DNA of 64,000 nt from the NCBI GenBank assembly GCA_910577275.1, contig CAJTMW010000011.1:62001-126000 (forward strand), read 5' to 3'. This DNA is from an uncultured Lachnospiraceae bacterium (GTDB taxonomy: Bacteria; Bacillota; Clostridia; Lachnospirales; Lachnospiraceae). The position numbers and the translations under genes were made by a program. Shown here in pieces: positions 39,604 through 49,712 of this stretch. The notes beneath the pieces are model-generated. The model was not told the DNA's origin. It did no database searches and saw only the letters and a list, made by a program, of their open reading frames with translations. Each line of letters starts with the position of its first letter. Positions within the stretch are counted from its first letter, which is position 1.

Positions 39604-41352
39604 TTAATTTTCTATTTTCGGAATCCTCACCGTTACGCTGGTGCCTTTCCCCTCACCGCTTTCCACCAAAAGCCCGTATTCCTCTCCAAAGCAAAGCCGA
39701 AGTCGCTGATTGACATTTGTCACGCCTATATGGCGGCTTTCCTTAATCATATCGCTTCTTATATTTTGCCGCAGTATCTCTAATTCCTGTTCTGTCATGC
39801 CAAGGCCGTTATCGCTTATCACAAGTTCCACCGAATCAGAGAGGATTCTGCCGCTGATTCGTATCAGGCCTTTATTCGTCAGGGGCTTTATTCCATGATA
39901 AATCGCATTTTCCACCAGGGGCTGCAGTACGATTCTGATTATCCTGCATCTCTCCACCTCGGAAGGGATTTCCCACAAAACCTCAAATTTATCCTCATAA
40001 CGCAGCTCCTGAATCTCCAGATAATATTTGCAATGCTGTATTTCCATACTTATAGGCACTACCGTATCCGAGTTTTCCAGCGTCATGCGGAGCATTCTTG
40101 ACAAGGCTCCCGCCATCCTGGAAATCTCATTCCTGCCTCCCAGCAGCTCAATTGCCGTCCAGTTGATAGTTTCCAGGGTATTATTCAAAAAATGCGGATT
40201 TATCTGGGACTGCAGCGCCACGGCCTGGGCCTTCTTTAACAGGCTGACCCTTTCCGCCAGCTCCTCATCCACATTCTGCTTTGCCGTTGCCGTTTTACGA
40301 ATGGAATTCAGAATATATTCCAGCTCATCCTTATCCTCAAACAGCTCGCCCTCCCCTACCAATACCTTATGATATTTCTCAAGCGAGCTGAGTATCTTGT
40401 CAATCGGCTGAAACAGACGGAAGGAAATCGCCACGGAAGCTCCCAGCGTAATTAAAGTCATAACTGCCAAAAATGTCACCAGCATGGTCCTGACCGCCGT
40501 CATCTGGCTCTGCATGTTGTCTATACTCATTCTGGTAATCATCTCGAGAGAAAACTCCTCCGCCAGTTTTGACGAGGTTATAAACTCCCCTCCTGTTACC
40601 GTATCGCCGTGAAGCACTTCGCCATACGCCTCTATTTCCTCCGCCGGACGGCCTGTAAGCTCCTTATCTGTAGATAAAAGTATGGTCTCTTTGTCTGTCA
40701 GATACATTTGCGCGTTTTCAGGCAAATTCAATTCCTCCAGCAGGCTTTTCATATCGAAAGCCATCGCCGCAACGCCATTGACATATTTTCCGTACCTGAT
40801 TTTCCGAAATATTGTTAATCGGTAATACTCTCCCCTTTCGTTTTCCGATATGGCTATGGCCTTCTGGGCGTCTCCGGCTAAAAAATCATCAATGAGCTCT
40901 TTTTCTGAAAAGCTTTCATATTTCGCCACACCCGTCATCGTAATCACTCTGGCGCTTTTAATGGAATAAATCCAGACATCGTCAACAAAATCCTTCGCAA
41001 TCACAGGCATTTTAATTAATTCCTGAATTGTCCCTATTTTATAATTGTATTGATTTATGTCCTCGTCATATAAATATAATTCCACATTTGAATTCATTCC
41101 GAAATAAATCAGCTCTGTTTCGGCTTCCCTGAAAATTCTTTTCAGGTCATTATAAACGTCCGACGCCAGTTTTTCGCTTGCAGTACTCTGTTCCTTTTCC
41201 TGTATATTACCATAGGCATAATAACTAATCATAATCGCCCCCGTTAAAGGCACGATAATCAGTCCGGCCAGCATCAGCAAATTGCGGAAAAACAGGCTGT
41301 TAAACTTATAATCCGCAAAATATTTCAAAAATCTCCCTTTATGCTTCATCAT
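39604..41352 (-). CDS. Sensor histidine kinase, YesM/LytS type
   Basis: 582 residues. The start at 41352 (AGG eight bases upstream) is preferred over the GTG at 41358. Span 1 is LLMLAGLIIVPLTGAIMISY (about 25-45). An extracellular Cache-like sensor follows to about 285, then span 2 (TFLAVMTLITLGASVAI), HAMP, and the His_kinase domain PF06580 with the phospho-His in QSQINPHFLNNTLETI. HATPase motifs are PLVENAIYHGIKP and SDNGLGM. It overlaps the response regulator gene by 14 bp. Paired with an AraC-type regulator and next to an Lpl importer, it probably senses an extracellular oligosaccharide. Confidence 0.95.
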   Translation of the reverse strand: MMKHKGRFLKYFADYKFNSLFFRNLLMLAGLIIVPLTGAIMISYYAYGNIQEKEQSTASEKLASDVYNDLKRIFREAETELIYFGMNSNVELYLYDEDINQYNYKIGTIQELIKMPVIAKDFVDDVWIYSIKSARVITMTGVAKYESFSEKELIDDFLAGDAQKAIAISENERGEYYRLTIFRKIRYGKYVNGVAAMAFDMKSLLEELNLPENAQMYLTDKETILLSTDKELTGRPAEEIEAYGEVLHGDTVTGGEFITSSKLAEEFSLEMITRMSIDNMQSQMTAVRTMLVTFLAVMTLITLGASVAISFRLFQPIDKILSSLEKYHKVLVGEGELFEDKDELEYILNSIRKTATAKQNVDEELAERVSLLKKAQAVALQSQINPHFLNNTLETINWTAIELLGGRNEISRMAGALSRMLRMTLENSDTVVPISMEIQHCKYYLEIQELRYEDKFEVLWEIPSEVERCRIIRIVLQPLVENAIYHGIKPLTNKGLIRISGRILSDSVELVISDNGLGMTEQELEILRQNIRSDMIKESRHIGVTNVNQRLRLCFGEEYGLLVESGEGKGTSVTVRIPKIEN

Positions 41353-42946
41353 ACTCACCGCCTAAATGAAGCACCTTTCCCCTGTATTCACTGGGATTCA
41401 TTCCCGTATGGGTTCGAAACAGCCTGGAAAAATACCTGGGAGTCTTATAGCCTAAAATTTCACTGACATGGTATGTTTTGTACTGAGGGTCCTTTAACAA
41501 TTCAATCGCCTTTTCCATTTTCACCCTGGTCACATACTGAATGAAGCTTTCGCCGGTCTGCTTTTTAAACATTCTGCTTAAATAGGAAGGACAGATATAC
41601 AGATAGTTTGCCGTTTCCTCCTGCGAGATATCCTTGTAAATATTTTCTTTTATATAGCTTTTGGCTTTGTCCACCATGGTTCCGGTATCATAATACTCTT
41701 TTTTCTCATCCGCCAGCCGGATTCTGTCAAAAATCCTGTCCGTATACTCCCGCATTTCCTCCACCCCTGTCCTTGAAAGAAGGGCCGTATAATTAAAATA
41801 AGGCTGCAGCGCCCTTGCCAGCCGGCCGTTTATTTCCAGAAGAACGGTATTCATGGTGGACATGATGTCAATCACGGCATTGTTTCTCTTTACCATAGAA
41901 ACATTTTCAAGCTCCTTCAAAATATTGTGGAACAGCTTCTGGGCAGTAACGATGTTTCCTGTGGTAAGGTTAGACATCACCATCTTTTTCTGTTCTCCGA
42001 TATTCTGCTCCAGCATCAGACTGTCCTCTTCATCCCAAATCCTTTCCCCTGCCTGCCCGATTTGAAGCACGTTTTCATATAGCTTTCTGACCTTGAACTG
42101 TGCCTGGAAACGGAAATATTTTTCTATTTCATAAATCAGCGCCTCCACCGCGCCATTTAATTGCGCTATTTCATCAGAGGGCGCCATGTCCTCCGCTCTT
42201 TCCCCCTCTCCATCGTCCGTACAGATTCCTATTACCTCTATGAGATTTCCTGATTTGTATACGATATGAAAATAGTAACGCCCCTGATAAATCCTGAGGA
42301 AATTCCCGAGATTTACTTCAAGCTGGTCGTAGCTGTATTCCCAGACAGCATTCATAAAATGCTCATAATCTTCTATATAAATATCGGCGAGAAAGCATTT
42401 CCTGTTTTCCATATGCTTTCCGGGATACAAAATCTCCATACAGTTACGGATATAATCCTCGCTGTCCACAACTCCCATAACCAAATCCCCGAAAAACCTC
42501 TCCTCCAAAAGCGGAATTGCCTCCTCCATTCTCTCCTTTTCCGCCTTGTTTTTTCGCAATTTCTCTCTTGCTTCATCTAATTGACCGGCGATTTTCCGAA
42601 AGGTTTCCTCCAGCCTGTCCACATCGGTGGGCTTCAAAAGATAATCCTCCACACCGTATTTAATCCCCTGGACCGCCAGTTCAAACTCCTGATAACCGCT
42701 GATTAGCACAACCTTGCAGGGAAGCCTGTGCTCGAAAACATATTTTGCAACCTCTAATCCCGAAACATTATTCATTTTAATGTCAGTAAGAATGACATCC
42801 GGCATCATATAATCGAGATATTCAATAATATCCTGGCCGTCTGCGAAAATCTCGGTCACTTCAAACCCGAGGCTTTCCCAGTCAACAATATTTTTAAGTC
42901 CCTGTCTGATTCTTTTTTCATCGTCTGCGATAACCAGTCTGTACAT
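41339..42946 (-). CDS. Response regulator with AraC-type DNA-binding domain (YesN type)
   Basis: 535 residues. The receiver domain (1-125) has the acidic pocket IADDEKR and the phospho-Asp in PDVILTDIKM, with GYQEFE and LLKPTD. A long helical linker (125-420) follows, with HHEAR-like features. The C-terminal AraC double HTH (about 430-530) has ISQEETANYLYICPSYLSRM and HVSEILGYKTPRYFSRLF. It is the likely binder of the 35-bp motif found at three promoters nearby (inference). Its gene precedes the kinase gene with overlap. The ATG at 42946 has AGGAG upstream. Confidence 0.94.
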   Translation of the reverse strand: MYRLVIADDEKRIRQGLKNIVDWESLGFEVTEIFADGQDIIEYLDYMMPDVILTDIKMNNVSGLEVAKYVFEHRLPCKVVLISGYQEFELAVQGIKYGVEDYLLKPTDVDRLEETFRKIAGQLDEAREKLRKNKAEKERMEEAIPLLEERFFGDLVMGVVDSEDYIRNCMEILYPGKHMENRKCFLADIYIEDYEHFMNAVWEYSYDQLEVNLGNFLRIYQGRYYFHIVYKSGNLIEVIGICTDDGEGERAEDMAPSDEIAQLNGAVEALIYEIEKYFRFQAQFKVRKLYENVLQIGQAGERIWDEEDSLMLEQNIGEQKKMVMSNLTTGNIVTAQKLFHNILKELENVSMVKRNNAVIDIMSTMNTVLLEINGRLARALQPYFNYTALLSRTGVEEMREYTDRIFDRIRLADEKKEYYDTGTMVDKAKSYIKENIYKDISQEETANYLYICPSYLSRMFKKQTGESFIQYVTRVKMEKAIELLKDPQYKTYHVSEILGYKTPRYFSRLFRTHTGMNPSEYRGKVLHLGGEYDEA

Positions 42947-43055
42947 AAGGCTCCTCCATTAAGGCGGCAGGCTTTTCGACTTACCCCTGCGCGAAAAATA
43001 TCCTCTAAAATAATACCATATATATCTGATGGCATGAAGCGGAAAAAGGATAATT

Positions 43056-44216
43056 TCACCACATAAAATAATCATTCCCCTTTAATTTAAACAGCGCTTC
43101 CATAAAGAAGAAGTCCCCGTATATAATCGGATATTCATGCTCCCTCTCATGGTAGGAGCCCGTGCATTTTAACAAAATGCTGTCCGTATCCTCCGAAAAA
43201 TCACAGTGGTTTTCGCAAAGCGCCTTCAAAAGCTTTACGGCGGCGCGGTAATAAATGTCCTTCTCATATTCGCCCGCCGTCTTAGACAATTCCAGCAGGC
43301 CGCAGGCAGCAATTGCGCCCGCCGTATCGTCGTACCAGAAAGGCTCGGCCGGCTGCCTGAAATCTACGGGAATCAGTCCGTCTTCAGGAATATTCGCCAT
43401 AAAATAATGGGCAATTTTCCTGGCAGTATCAAGATACTCCTGTTTTCCCGTGTGGAAATAGCTCATCAAAAAGCCGTACATGCCCCAGGTCTGTCCTCTT
43501 GTCCAGGAAGAACCAGTCTCATAACCCTGTCCGCCATAGTCCCGTATCATTTCGCCTGTCTCTGTATCAAATTCCACAATATGACGCACCGAGCCGTCTG
43601 CCCGCACAAAATGCTTCATGACCGTGTCCGCATGCATCGTTGCCACATGCTTAAAGCGGGGGTCCTTTGTCTCCTCGCCTGCCCAGTACAAAAGAGGAAT
43701 ATTAAGCAGACAGTCAATAATCGCCCAGCCCCTTCTGTCCTCCTTAGCATCCTCCCTGTCATTCCATGCCCTGATAAATTTCCCGGCAGGGTTGAACCGG
43801 GCCGCCAGAATATTTGCCGCATGAAGTCCCCTTCTGCGGGAATCCGGGCTGCCCGTCAGCCTGTAGTCCGCAACAGCCGTGGGAAGATACATAAATCCCA
43901 CGTCATGGTGGAGCCCATAAAAATCCTGCAGACAGTAATCCAGTTTTTCTTCGGAGAATCTTGCAATATCCGCAAACCTCTGCTCTCCTGTCTCGTGATA
44001 CATCATCCACATCATGCCGCCCCAGAAACCGTTGGTCCACCAGTAAATTCCCAAATCCTCAGAAAAGCTCTTATCAGCTCCGCTCCTGTCGTCATGGACG
44101 CCGTTTATGGAGGTATAGGGAATCTTCCGGCAGGACCTCTCGCTGACCGCCCTCATTTTCCTTTTTACCTTCTCTGTAGTTTCACCCAGCCATACACTGT
44201 CCTTTTCCCGTACCAT
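43056..44216 (-). CDS. Unsaturated glucuronyl hydrolase-like glycosidase (GH88/GH105)
   Basis: 386 residues from ATG at 44216 (AAAGGAG); the extra N-terminus back to 44345 belongs to the neighbouring gene's region. An alpha/alpha-barrel hydrolase that removes 4,5-unsaturated uronic acid from lyase products. Conserved features: WWTNGFWGGMMWMMYHETG near the start, the catalytic Asp in HHDVGFMYLPTA, SSWTRGQTWGMYGF, and a second Asp in YDDTAGAIAACGLLELS. No signal peptide, so it acts in the cytoplasm on imported oligosaccharides. It follows the lyase fusion gene by 22 bp. Motifs favour GH88 over GH105. Confidence 0.9.
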   Translation of the reverse strand: MVREKDSVWLGETTEKVKRKMRAVSERSCRKIPYTSINGVHDDRSGADKSFSEDLGIYWWTNGFWGGMMWMMYHETGEQRFADIARFSEEKLDYCLQDFYGLHHDVGFMYLPTAVADYRLTGSPDSRRRGLHAANILAARFNPAGKFIRAWNDREDAKEDRRGWAIIDCLLNIPLLYWAGEETKDPRFKHVATMHADTVMKHFVRADGSVRHIVEFDTETGEMIRDYGGQGYETGSSWTRGQTWGMYGFLMSYFHTGKQEYLDTARKIAHYFMANIPEDGLIPVDFRQPAEPFWYDDTAGAIAACGLLELSKTAGEYEKDIYYRAAVKLLKALCENHCDFSEDTDSILLKCTGSYHEREHEYPIIYGDFFFMEALFKLKGNDYFMW

Positions 44217-44238
44217 ATCTTTCTCCTTTCGCCTGTTT

Positions 44239-47200
44239 TCAAAATGCTTCCTGCCGACTGTGCGCATCCCGGCTGCGGACCAGATTCCCGCACTGTACCA
44301 GTTCATATTCTCTGCCCCCACGGCATTCCACCATATTTTCCACATCGCCGTAGCAGGTATTTCCCTGCAGCAGAATCTGCGTCACACCGTATTCTCCTTC
44401 TCTGCCGGGCAAAGCTTCCAGACGGACGGGGCTATTCCCCTCCTCCTTCGTCCCGATAACGCTGTTTAAAATCTTTATCGTGTCCACAGGCGTAATACTG
44501 CGCACCAGACAGTCTGTTTTATTTTGGATTACCATATTTTCAAACACAATATTTTCCTGCACCGGCATAACGGAGCCGGGATAGATACTGCGGGAATATC
44601 TGTCGTTGTCAAAATGGACAGAAAGCGCGGTTTCCCTTACCTTCTGCAGGTGAATATCTTTAAAATGCAGGTTTCTGCAGCCGCAGTTATACACCCCGTT
44701 CTCCTGTACCATAACCCAGTTAATACCGTCAAGCGTACACATTCCTTCCCTGTGCGTCGGAGGCGTCATGGACTTGTAAATTACGCCGTCCGGCTTCTGG
44801 AAAGCGCGGTACACTCTGCCGCCGTTTACCACAGTATCGGAATTTTGAATCTCCATCCCCTCGTACCAGTCCACCCAGGAGCCTGCCAGAATCCGGCAGA
44901 AATATCCCGTGGTACTCTCATCTGCAAGGTCGTAGCAGTCTTCAATCAACCCGTCCTCTATCCATCCCATCTGAGGATTTGCCACCGCATAATCGTGGGC
45001 GTTGAGCGCAATCGGGTCGTCAAAGGTGCAAAACAGTCCGTGGCGGATGACAAACCGCTTTCCCGTTCCAAGATGGACCGCATCCTTGCGTCCTTCAATC
45101 CGCAGTCCCTCCAACACAATATCCTCAAAGGTACAGATATGCAGACCAAAGCTCAGCGCGGGCAAATCCATACATGTAAAGTCATAAACGCGCAGATGCT
45201 TTATGCGGAACAGAGAAATTTCCCCTGTAAGGCCATACACTGCGGCATGATATCTGGCCTCCACTTTGTTTGTAATCAGGCGCAGGCCCTCTATGGTGAT
45301 ATCACTGTCCCATTGCCCGGTAAACGCGCCTCTGTTAATAAGAAAAAAGGAACCCGCGCTGGAGGCCGCGCGCTTAAATGCCACGCCCTTTCCCAAAATC
45401 AGATGCGTGTTGCTTTTTATGTACAGGGTATCTTCTATTTCATATGTCCCCGGCCTTTCAATTCTTATGGTGCCGCCCTTATCCAGAAGCTCCTGCAGAA
45501 TCTGCCTGTTTTCCGCACCCGAATTTTTCTCTGACAGCTCTTTTTTCTCCCATGTCAAACGGGTGGTAATTGTGTGGGAAACAGCCGCCTGCGTCTTAAT
45601 TCTGAGAACGTAGGCCTTCCTTTCCTGACCGTCTGTTATGCCGTCCTCCGTTTCAAAAGAAATCTCGTCTTCCGACTTTGCAGAAAGGGTCATAATACCC
45701 GACCTTGCCGTTTTTCCCTCCTCCCTGATTTCCCATGGATAATAAGAGAGAAAAGTCACCTGCAGAGGGTGGGGCCCGGCAAAACGCCAGTCGTCCGTAA
45801 GCTCCAGAGACTGCTCCAGAAGCCGTCCTTCTCTGGTTCCCTTTATATTTTCCCCAAATAGCATACCCGTTTCCACGCCGAAGGCATATCCCTTTTCCAA
45901 AACCTTATGGTACAAAACCTTTGCCTCCGGTACGGCCATGTCCTCTATGGTCAGATTCTCCGTAATCGGATAAGCCGCCGCCGCTGCCGCCTTCATTCCC
46001 GTTTCGCTTTCAGGCTTCATGGTCAAATCCACGGGACACGCCACATTATGGTAAGACTGCTTATCCATCAAAAGGCTCTTGCTGTTGCCGTAGCTCACCG
46101 TTCCCAAATCGGGCAAAAGCGTCTCCCCCTGTGCCTGCAGCACAATCTGTCCTCTGTCCTCATGGAAATGTCCGGTATAGGGATTTCTCTCAGCGGTCAC
46201 CATCAGCTTTGTACCGCCCTGCCGGTAGGTTAAAAGACCGGATTTTTCCAGGCTGATTTCTTCCTTCTCCGGCCGGTAGTAAGGATGCAGATTTATCTGT
46301 TCTCTGTAATACTGGTAAAAAAGCATATCAAAGGAGGCGCCAATCTGTTCCACATTTTCCCCTGAAAAACGGGCAATCAGATAATTGTTTCCTTCCGGGA
46401 AGTCACATACCAGCGTCATAAATACCAGAAGCAGAGTAGAAACCTCATTGCCTGCGTCACAGTTTATGGAAATTCTTCTCCCCCGTCTGTCATTTACCGA
46501 CATCAGCGCTTCCTGATACCTTCCGGCCCTCCTGAAAGCCTCGGGCACTATCTGCCGCCAGCTCTTTTTTGAATATTTTGCATACACATGCCACAAAAGA
46601 ACGGAGGAGGAAAAGGAATATTCAAAATAGCCTCCTCCCTCTGCGCACTGACCCTCCCCGGTCAGGTATGTTTCAACCATGCGGGAATGCTTTCTGTAAA
46701 CCGCTTCTATTTTCTCTTCAAAGCTTCCTCTGTGCATCTGCAGATACACCGCTCCCAGCATGGCGCCCCTGCTGCCTACGATTCCCTGATTCATAAAATT
46801 ACGGTATCCCGGCTCGCTGCATTTTTCCCATATTACTTTCCATGCATCTTCAATTTTGTCAGCAATCCGTTCCTTTGCCTCATCCTTCAAAATACCGCCC
46901 AGAAATCCCATGGCAAGCGTAACGGAGGATAGCATATGGTCCTCGGTAAAGCACACATGATGAAACCCGGAGCCTTCCATATCGCAGACAGGGCCCTCGC
47001 ACCACTTCATGGCCGCTGCCGCCAGAATCAGCTCTGCGGCATGGACGCTGTAAGAAGCCTCGTCCAGCACATAACCGGCAATGGCCAGATTTAAAATCGG
47101 ATTTTCAAGATTTACCCTGCCCCTGTCTCTCACCCTCACAAAACGGTACATCCCGGCTCCCTGGGGCACATATTCCCGCATAACCTCCCTGCGGTCTATT

Positions 47201-47862
47201 TTCATGGCCTCCTCTGCATTGGCGCGGAAAAACCGCTGCAGTTTTTCGTCTGAAGCCACAATTTCCTTCAGTCTCTCCCCTTCTTCCCCGTCAAGCACCA
47301 TACTTTTTTCCAGTTTTCCCGCACGTCCCTTTTGAATCTGCGCGTCCCACTCGTCCTTCCACTTTGGCGCCGCTTCCTCCAAAGCATCCTCTTTGCCGGA
47401 GCAGGACAGACCAAGCCAGCTTAAAATGATGACATTCTTTTCGGAAGGAGATGTCAGCTCCAGGTAAATGTCAGTCAAAATCCCGCCGCTTTCGCCCGGC
47501 AGCATAAAGCTCCCCTTTAATTCCACAGGATTCTCGTTTCCTTTTGCATTCTCCACCAGCACACGGCTTTTCCCGTCCACCACGCCCGTCACCTTCATTG
47601 ATGCCTCTGGGGGAAACGACAAAAATGCCAGAAAGCTGTCATATTCCAAAAGCGCCGCTTCTCCTGACCAGCGCACCGTAAAGCTGCTGCCTCCCCTGAA
47701 AGTCAGGGAATCCCACAGGCGCACGATTTCCCCTTCATCTATGGAAACCTGTTCATCCTTGCTGATGTATTTGTCAAAAGCAGGATAGAAAATGCCTTCC
47801 GCCTCATTTAATCTATAAATTTTGTCCATTGTCCTAATCCTCTGCTCCGAAGCGTTTTTCAC
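44239..47862 (-). CDS. Heparinase II/III-like lyase fused to a right-handed beta-helix
   Basis: 1207 residues. The start is GTG at 47862, overlapping the previous stop as GTGA with GGGAG six bases upstream; an ATG at 47829 is possible. Residues about 200-500 look like the alpha/alpha toroid of polysaccharide lyases (NFMNQGIVGSRGAMLGAVYL). Residues 550-770 carry the heparinase II/III beta-sandwich, with the signature GHFHEDRGQIVLQAQGE near 564. From about 785 a pectate-lyase/GH28-like beta-helix begins (KGGTIRIERPGTYEIEDTLY) and continues to the C-terminus with FDDPIALNAHD. There is no signal peptide, so it is cytoplasmic. It likely cuts uronic-acid oligosaccharides twice. I have not met this fusion before. 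Confidence 0.82.
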   Translation of the reverse strand: MKNASEQRIRTMDKIYRLNEAEGIFYPAFDKYISKDEQVSIDEGEIVRLWDSLTFRGGSSFTVRWSGEAALLEYDSFLAFLSFPPEASMKVTGVVDGKSRVLVENAKGNENPVELKGSFMLPGESGGILTDIYLELTSPSEKNVIILSWLGLSCSGKEDALEEAAPKWKDEWDAQIQKGRAGKLEKSMVLDGEEGERLKEIVASDEKLQRFFRANAEEAMKIDRREVMREYVPQGAGMYRFVRVRDRGRVNLENPILNLAIAGYVLDEASYSVHAAELILAAAAMKWCEGPVCDMEGSGFHHVCFTEDHMLSSVTLAMGFLGGILKDEAKERIADKIEDAWKVIWEKCSEPGYRNFMNQGIVGSRGAMLGAVYLQMHRGSFEEKIEAVYRKHSRMVETYLTGEGQCAEGGGYFEYSFSSSVLLWHVYAKYSKKSWRQIVPEAFRRAGRYQEALMSVNDRRGRRISINCDAGNEVSTLLLVFMTLVCDFPEGNNYLIARFSGENVEQIGASFDMLFYQYYREQINLHPYYRPEKEEISLEKSGLLTYRQGGTKLMVTAERNPYTGHFHEDRGQIVLQAQGETLLPDLGTVSYGNSKSLLMDKQSYHNVACPVDLTMKPESETGMKAAAAAAYPITENLTIEDMAVPEAKVLYHKVLEKGYAFGVETGMLFGENIKGTREGRLLEQSLELTDDWRFAGPHPLQVTFLSYYPWEIREEGKTARSGIMTLSAKSEDEISFETEDGITDGQERKAYVLRIKTQAAVSHTITTRLTWEKKELSEKNSGAENRQILQELLDKGGTIRIERPGTYEIEDTLYIKSNTHLILGKGVAFKRAASSAGSFFLINRGAFTGQWDSDITIEGLRLITNKVEARYHAAVYGLTGEISLFRIKHLRVYDFTCMDLPALSFGLHICTFEDIVLEGLRIEGRKDAVHLGTGKRFVIRHGLFCTFDDPIALNAHDYAVANPQMGWIEDGLIEDCYDLADESTTGYFCRILAGSWVDWYEGMEIQNSDTVVNGGRVYRAFQKPDGVIYKSMTPPTHREGMCTLDGINWVMVQENGVYNCGCRNLHFKDIHLQKVRETALSVHFDNDRYSRSIYPGSVMPVQENIVFENMVIQNKTDCLVRSITPVDTIKILNSVIGTKEEGNSPVRLEALPGREGEYGVTQILLQGNTCYGDVENMVECRGGREYELVQCGNLVRSRDAHSRQEAF

Positions 47863-49586
47863 GCCGGACTCCCTTCCACATACACTGTTATACGGGTTTC
47901 TCCCCTGGATATTTCATATCTTATGAGCGGCAGTACCGTCCGGGGGTAAAGGAGATTTACATTTGCTTCACAGAAGCTGATTTCTCCGACGCCTTCCCCT
48001 TCCCGAAGGATAATGCTGCTGCTTCCCATGGTGCCTGTGACCGTACTGCCCGCGGTGCCGCCGTCCGCTGTACCGCTTTCTTTGCTCTTTATCTCGGAGG
48101 GCTCGTGATAGGGCAGGGCAAAACCGCCCTCCACAGCCGTGCATGCAAAATCCGCGTGTATCACATGCGTTCTCAAATGGCCGTTTCCGCAGGGTTTCAA
48201 TGTGGTCTCCACCCAAATCCCCTCCATAGGCCTCCACTTTGAGTAAAGCCCGCCTTCTTTATCCAGCGTTACCGCATCGCATCTCCTTCGCACAAAATAG
48301 TAACCGTCCCGGCAAAAGGCCAGCATATTATCGGGCGCTGCCTGTGCCAGATTGTAATAAGAGCGCGGAACCTGAAATCCGAAGTAGCTTGAATAAGCAA
48401 ATTTTTCATACTTTTCCGCCACATGCACCGGCTCCCATTCCGCATACTGCCCCGACGTGAGAGCCGTCACATAGCCCCGGCTTCTCTGCATAATCATCCA
48501 GGGATGGGGAAGCGCTTTTACAGAATCAAGCTTTGGCAGTTCTTTTTCCTTACTGCACCAGAAAGGATGAGTCTCCGGAAGCGCCAGCACCAGAAAGCTT
48601 TTCCATGCCCAATAAGGCGAATCCGGCGCATTATAGCCTTCGCAATATGCCAGATTGGGATATGCATAGCCGATAGTCAGTTTATTTTCACTGTCAAGGA
48701 CAGGCCGGGAAAACCAATACCGGAAATGCCTGTTTACGATTCCCTTGATAACGCCCCAGTCAAAGGCCTCCACATCCGCAAACGCAAGCCCGCACCAGAA
48801 GCTGACCTGCGCAAAGCGGTAGGTCAGGGAACGGCCGTAGGGAAGCGCCTCCCCCCGCTCGCCAAACCAGTAAATAAAATCCTGTGCATAAAGGCGCGCC
48901 CTCTCCCTGTATTTTTCCGAGCGTTCTGCGTCCTCCTCTCCCATGAGCTTCGCATATATCAGCGAATAAAAGTGCATTGCAAAGCCGATATAATAGTCCC
49001 TCTGCCTGGTATCCCCGTCGCTATACCAGCCGTCTCCCAGATAAAAATCATCTATCCTGTTTAAATCCTTATCAAGCTGTTCTTTGTCGTATTCCGCCCC
49101 CACGCGACGCAGCGCGCAGTTTACCAGTACTCTGAAAAAAAGCCAGTTATTATCAGAAATCCTGTGCGTATTTATCTGTCCAATCCATTTGCGGAAATTC
49201 TCCCTTTCTTCCGGCAGCAAGGGCTCCCAAACCTTCTCCGGCGTCATCCACACCCCAAAGGCAAGAGCCGCCATCTCCACATAGGCCTGTTCCCCGTCCG
49301 TGTAGTCTCCCCAATACTCTTTATCCGCCGGATTCGTACCGTGACGAATCCCTTCGGGAATATAATCATCCAGACAGCTCCTTCCTCCTCCATACCATAG
49401 CGGCACCAGCCCCCAGAGTACTCTGGAAAAGCCCTCCAGCTGGGCAGTCCTCTCTCCGTAGTGAGTTCCCGTATGCCCAATCATCAGAAGGGCTTTTCCC
49501 GGAGAATAATATTTTTTCAAAGGCAGACACATCTCTTCCAGCGCCTCCTGATAGTCTTTTTTCGTTTCAAACCTTATGTTCCTCAT
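47859..49586 (-). CDS. DUF2264-family protein
   Basis: 575 residues from ATG at 49586 (GGGAGG upstream). It resembles the DUF2264 (PF10022) family: TGTHYGERTAQLEGFSRVLW near residue 45, PADKEYWGDYTDGEQAYVEM, NNWLFFRVLVNCALR and YYIGFAMHFYSLIYAK. These are alpha/alpha-barrel proteins encoded beside pectin and glycosaminoglycan degrading enzymes and thought to be glycosidases or lyases. The C-terminal 200 residues form a beta-rich domain. No signal peptide. It is the first gene of a transcript with the lyase fusion and GH88 genes and carries copy 3 of the shared promoter motif. Confidence 0.85.
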   Translation of the reverse strand: MRNIRFETKKDYQEALEEMCLPLKKYYSPGKALLMIGHTGTHYGERTAQLEGFSRVLWGLVPLWYGGGRSCLDDYIPEGIRHGTNPADKEYWGDYTDGEQAYVEMAALAFGVWMTPEKVWEPLLPEERENFRKWIGQINTHRISDNNWLFFRVLVNCALRRVGAEYDKEQLDKDLNRIDDFYLGDGWYSDGDTRQRDYYIGFAMHFYSLIYAKLMGEEDAERSEKYRERARLYAQDFIYWFGERGEALPYGRSLTYRFAQVSFWCGLAFADVEAFDWGVIKGIVNRHFRYWFSRPVLDSENKLTIGYAYPNLAYCEGYNAPDSPYWAWKSFLVLALPETHPFWCSKEKELPKLDSVKALPHPWMIMQRSRGYVTALTSGQYAEWEPVHVAEKYEKFAYSSYFGFQVPRSYYNLAQAAPDNMLAFCRDGYYFVRRRCDAVTLDKEGGLYSKWRPMEGIWVETTLKPCGNGHLRTHVIHADFACTAVEGGFALPYHEPSEIKSKESGTADGGTAGSTVTGTMGSSSIILREGEGVGEISFCEANVNLLYPRTVLPLIRYEISRGETRITVYVEGSPA

Positions 49587-49648
49587 AGAAATCCTCCCTG
49601 TCAAAATAGTTAACCGCTGTCAGGGCAGACTGCGCCACCCTTTATTTC

Positions 49649-49712
49649 ATTATAAATTTCCGGGCAAAGAATGAAATATCACAAACCTCTAAAAAGGTGC
49701 TACTATTTTGAC
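49649..49712 (-). promoter_or_regulatory. 35-bp shared promoter motif, copy 3, with -10 region
   Basis: The motif is at 49678-49712 (29 of 35 bases identical to copy 2, including CTCTAAAAAGGTG and TTTTGAC). TATAAT (49654-49649, minus strand) lies 23 bases away. The transcript would start about 56 bases before the DUF2264 start codon. Confidence 0.7.
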
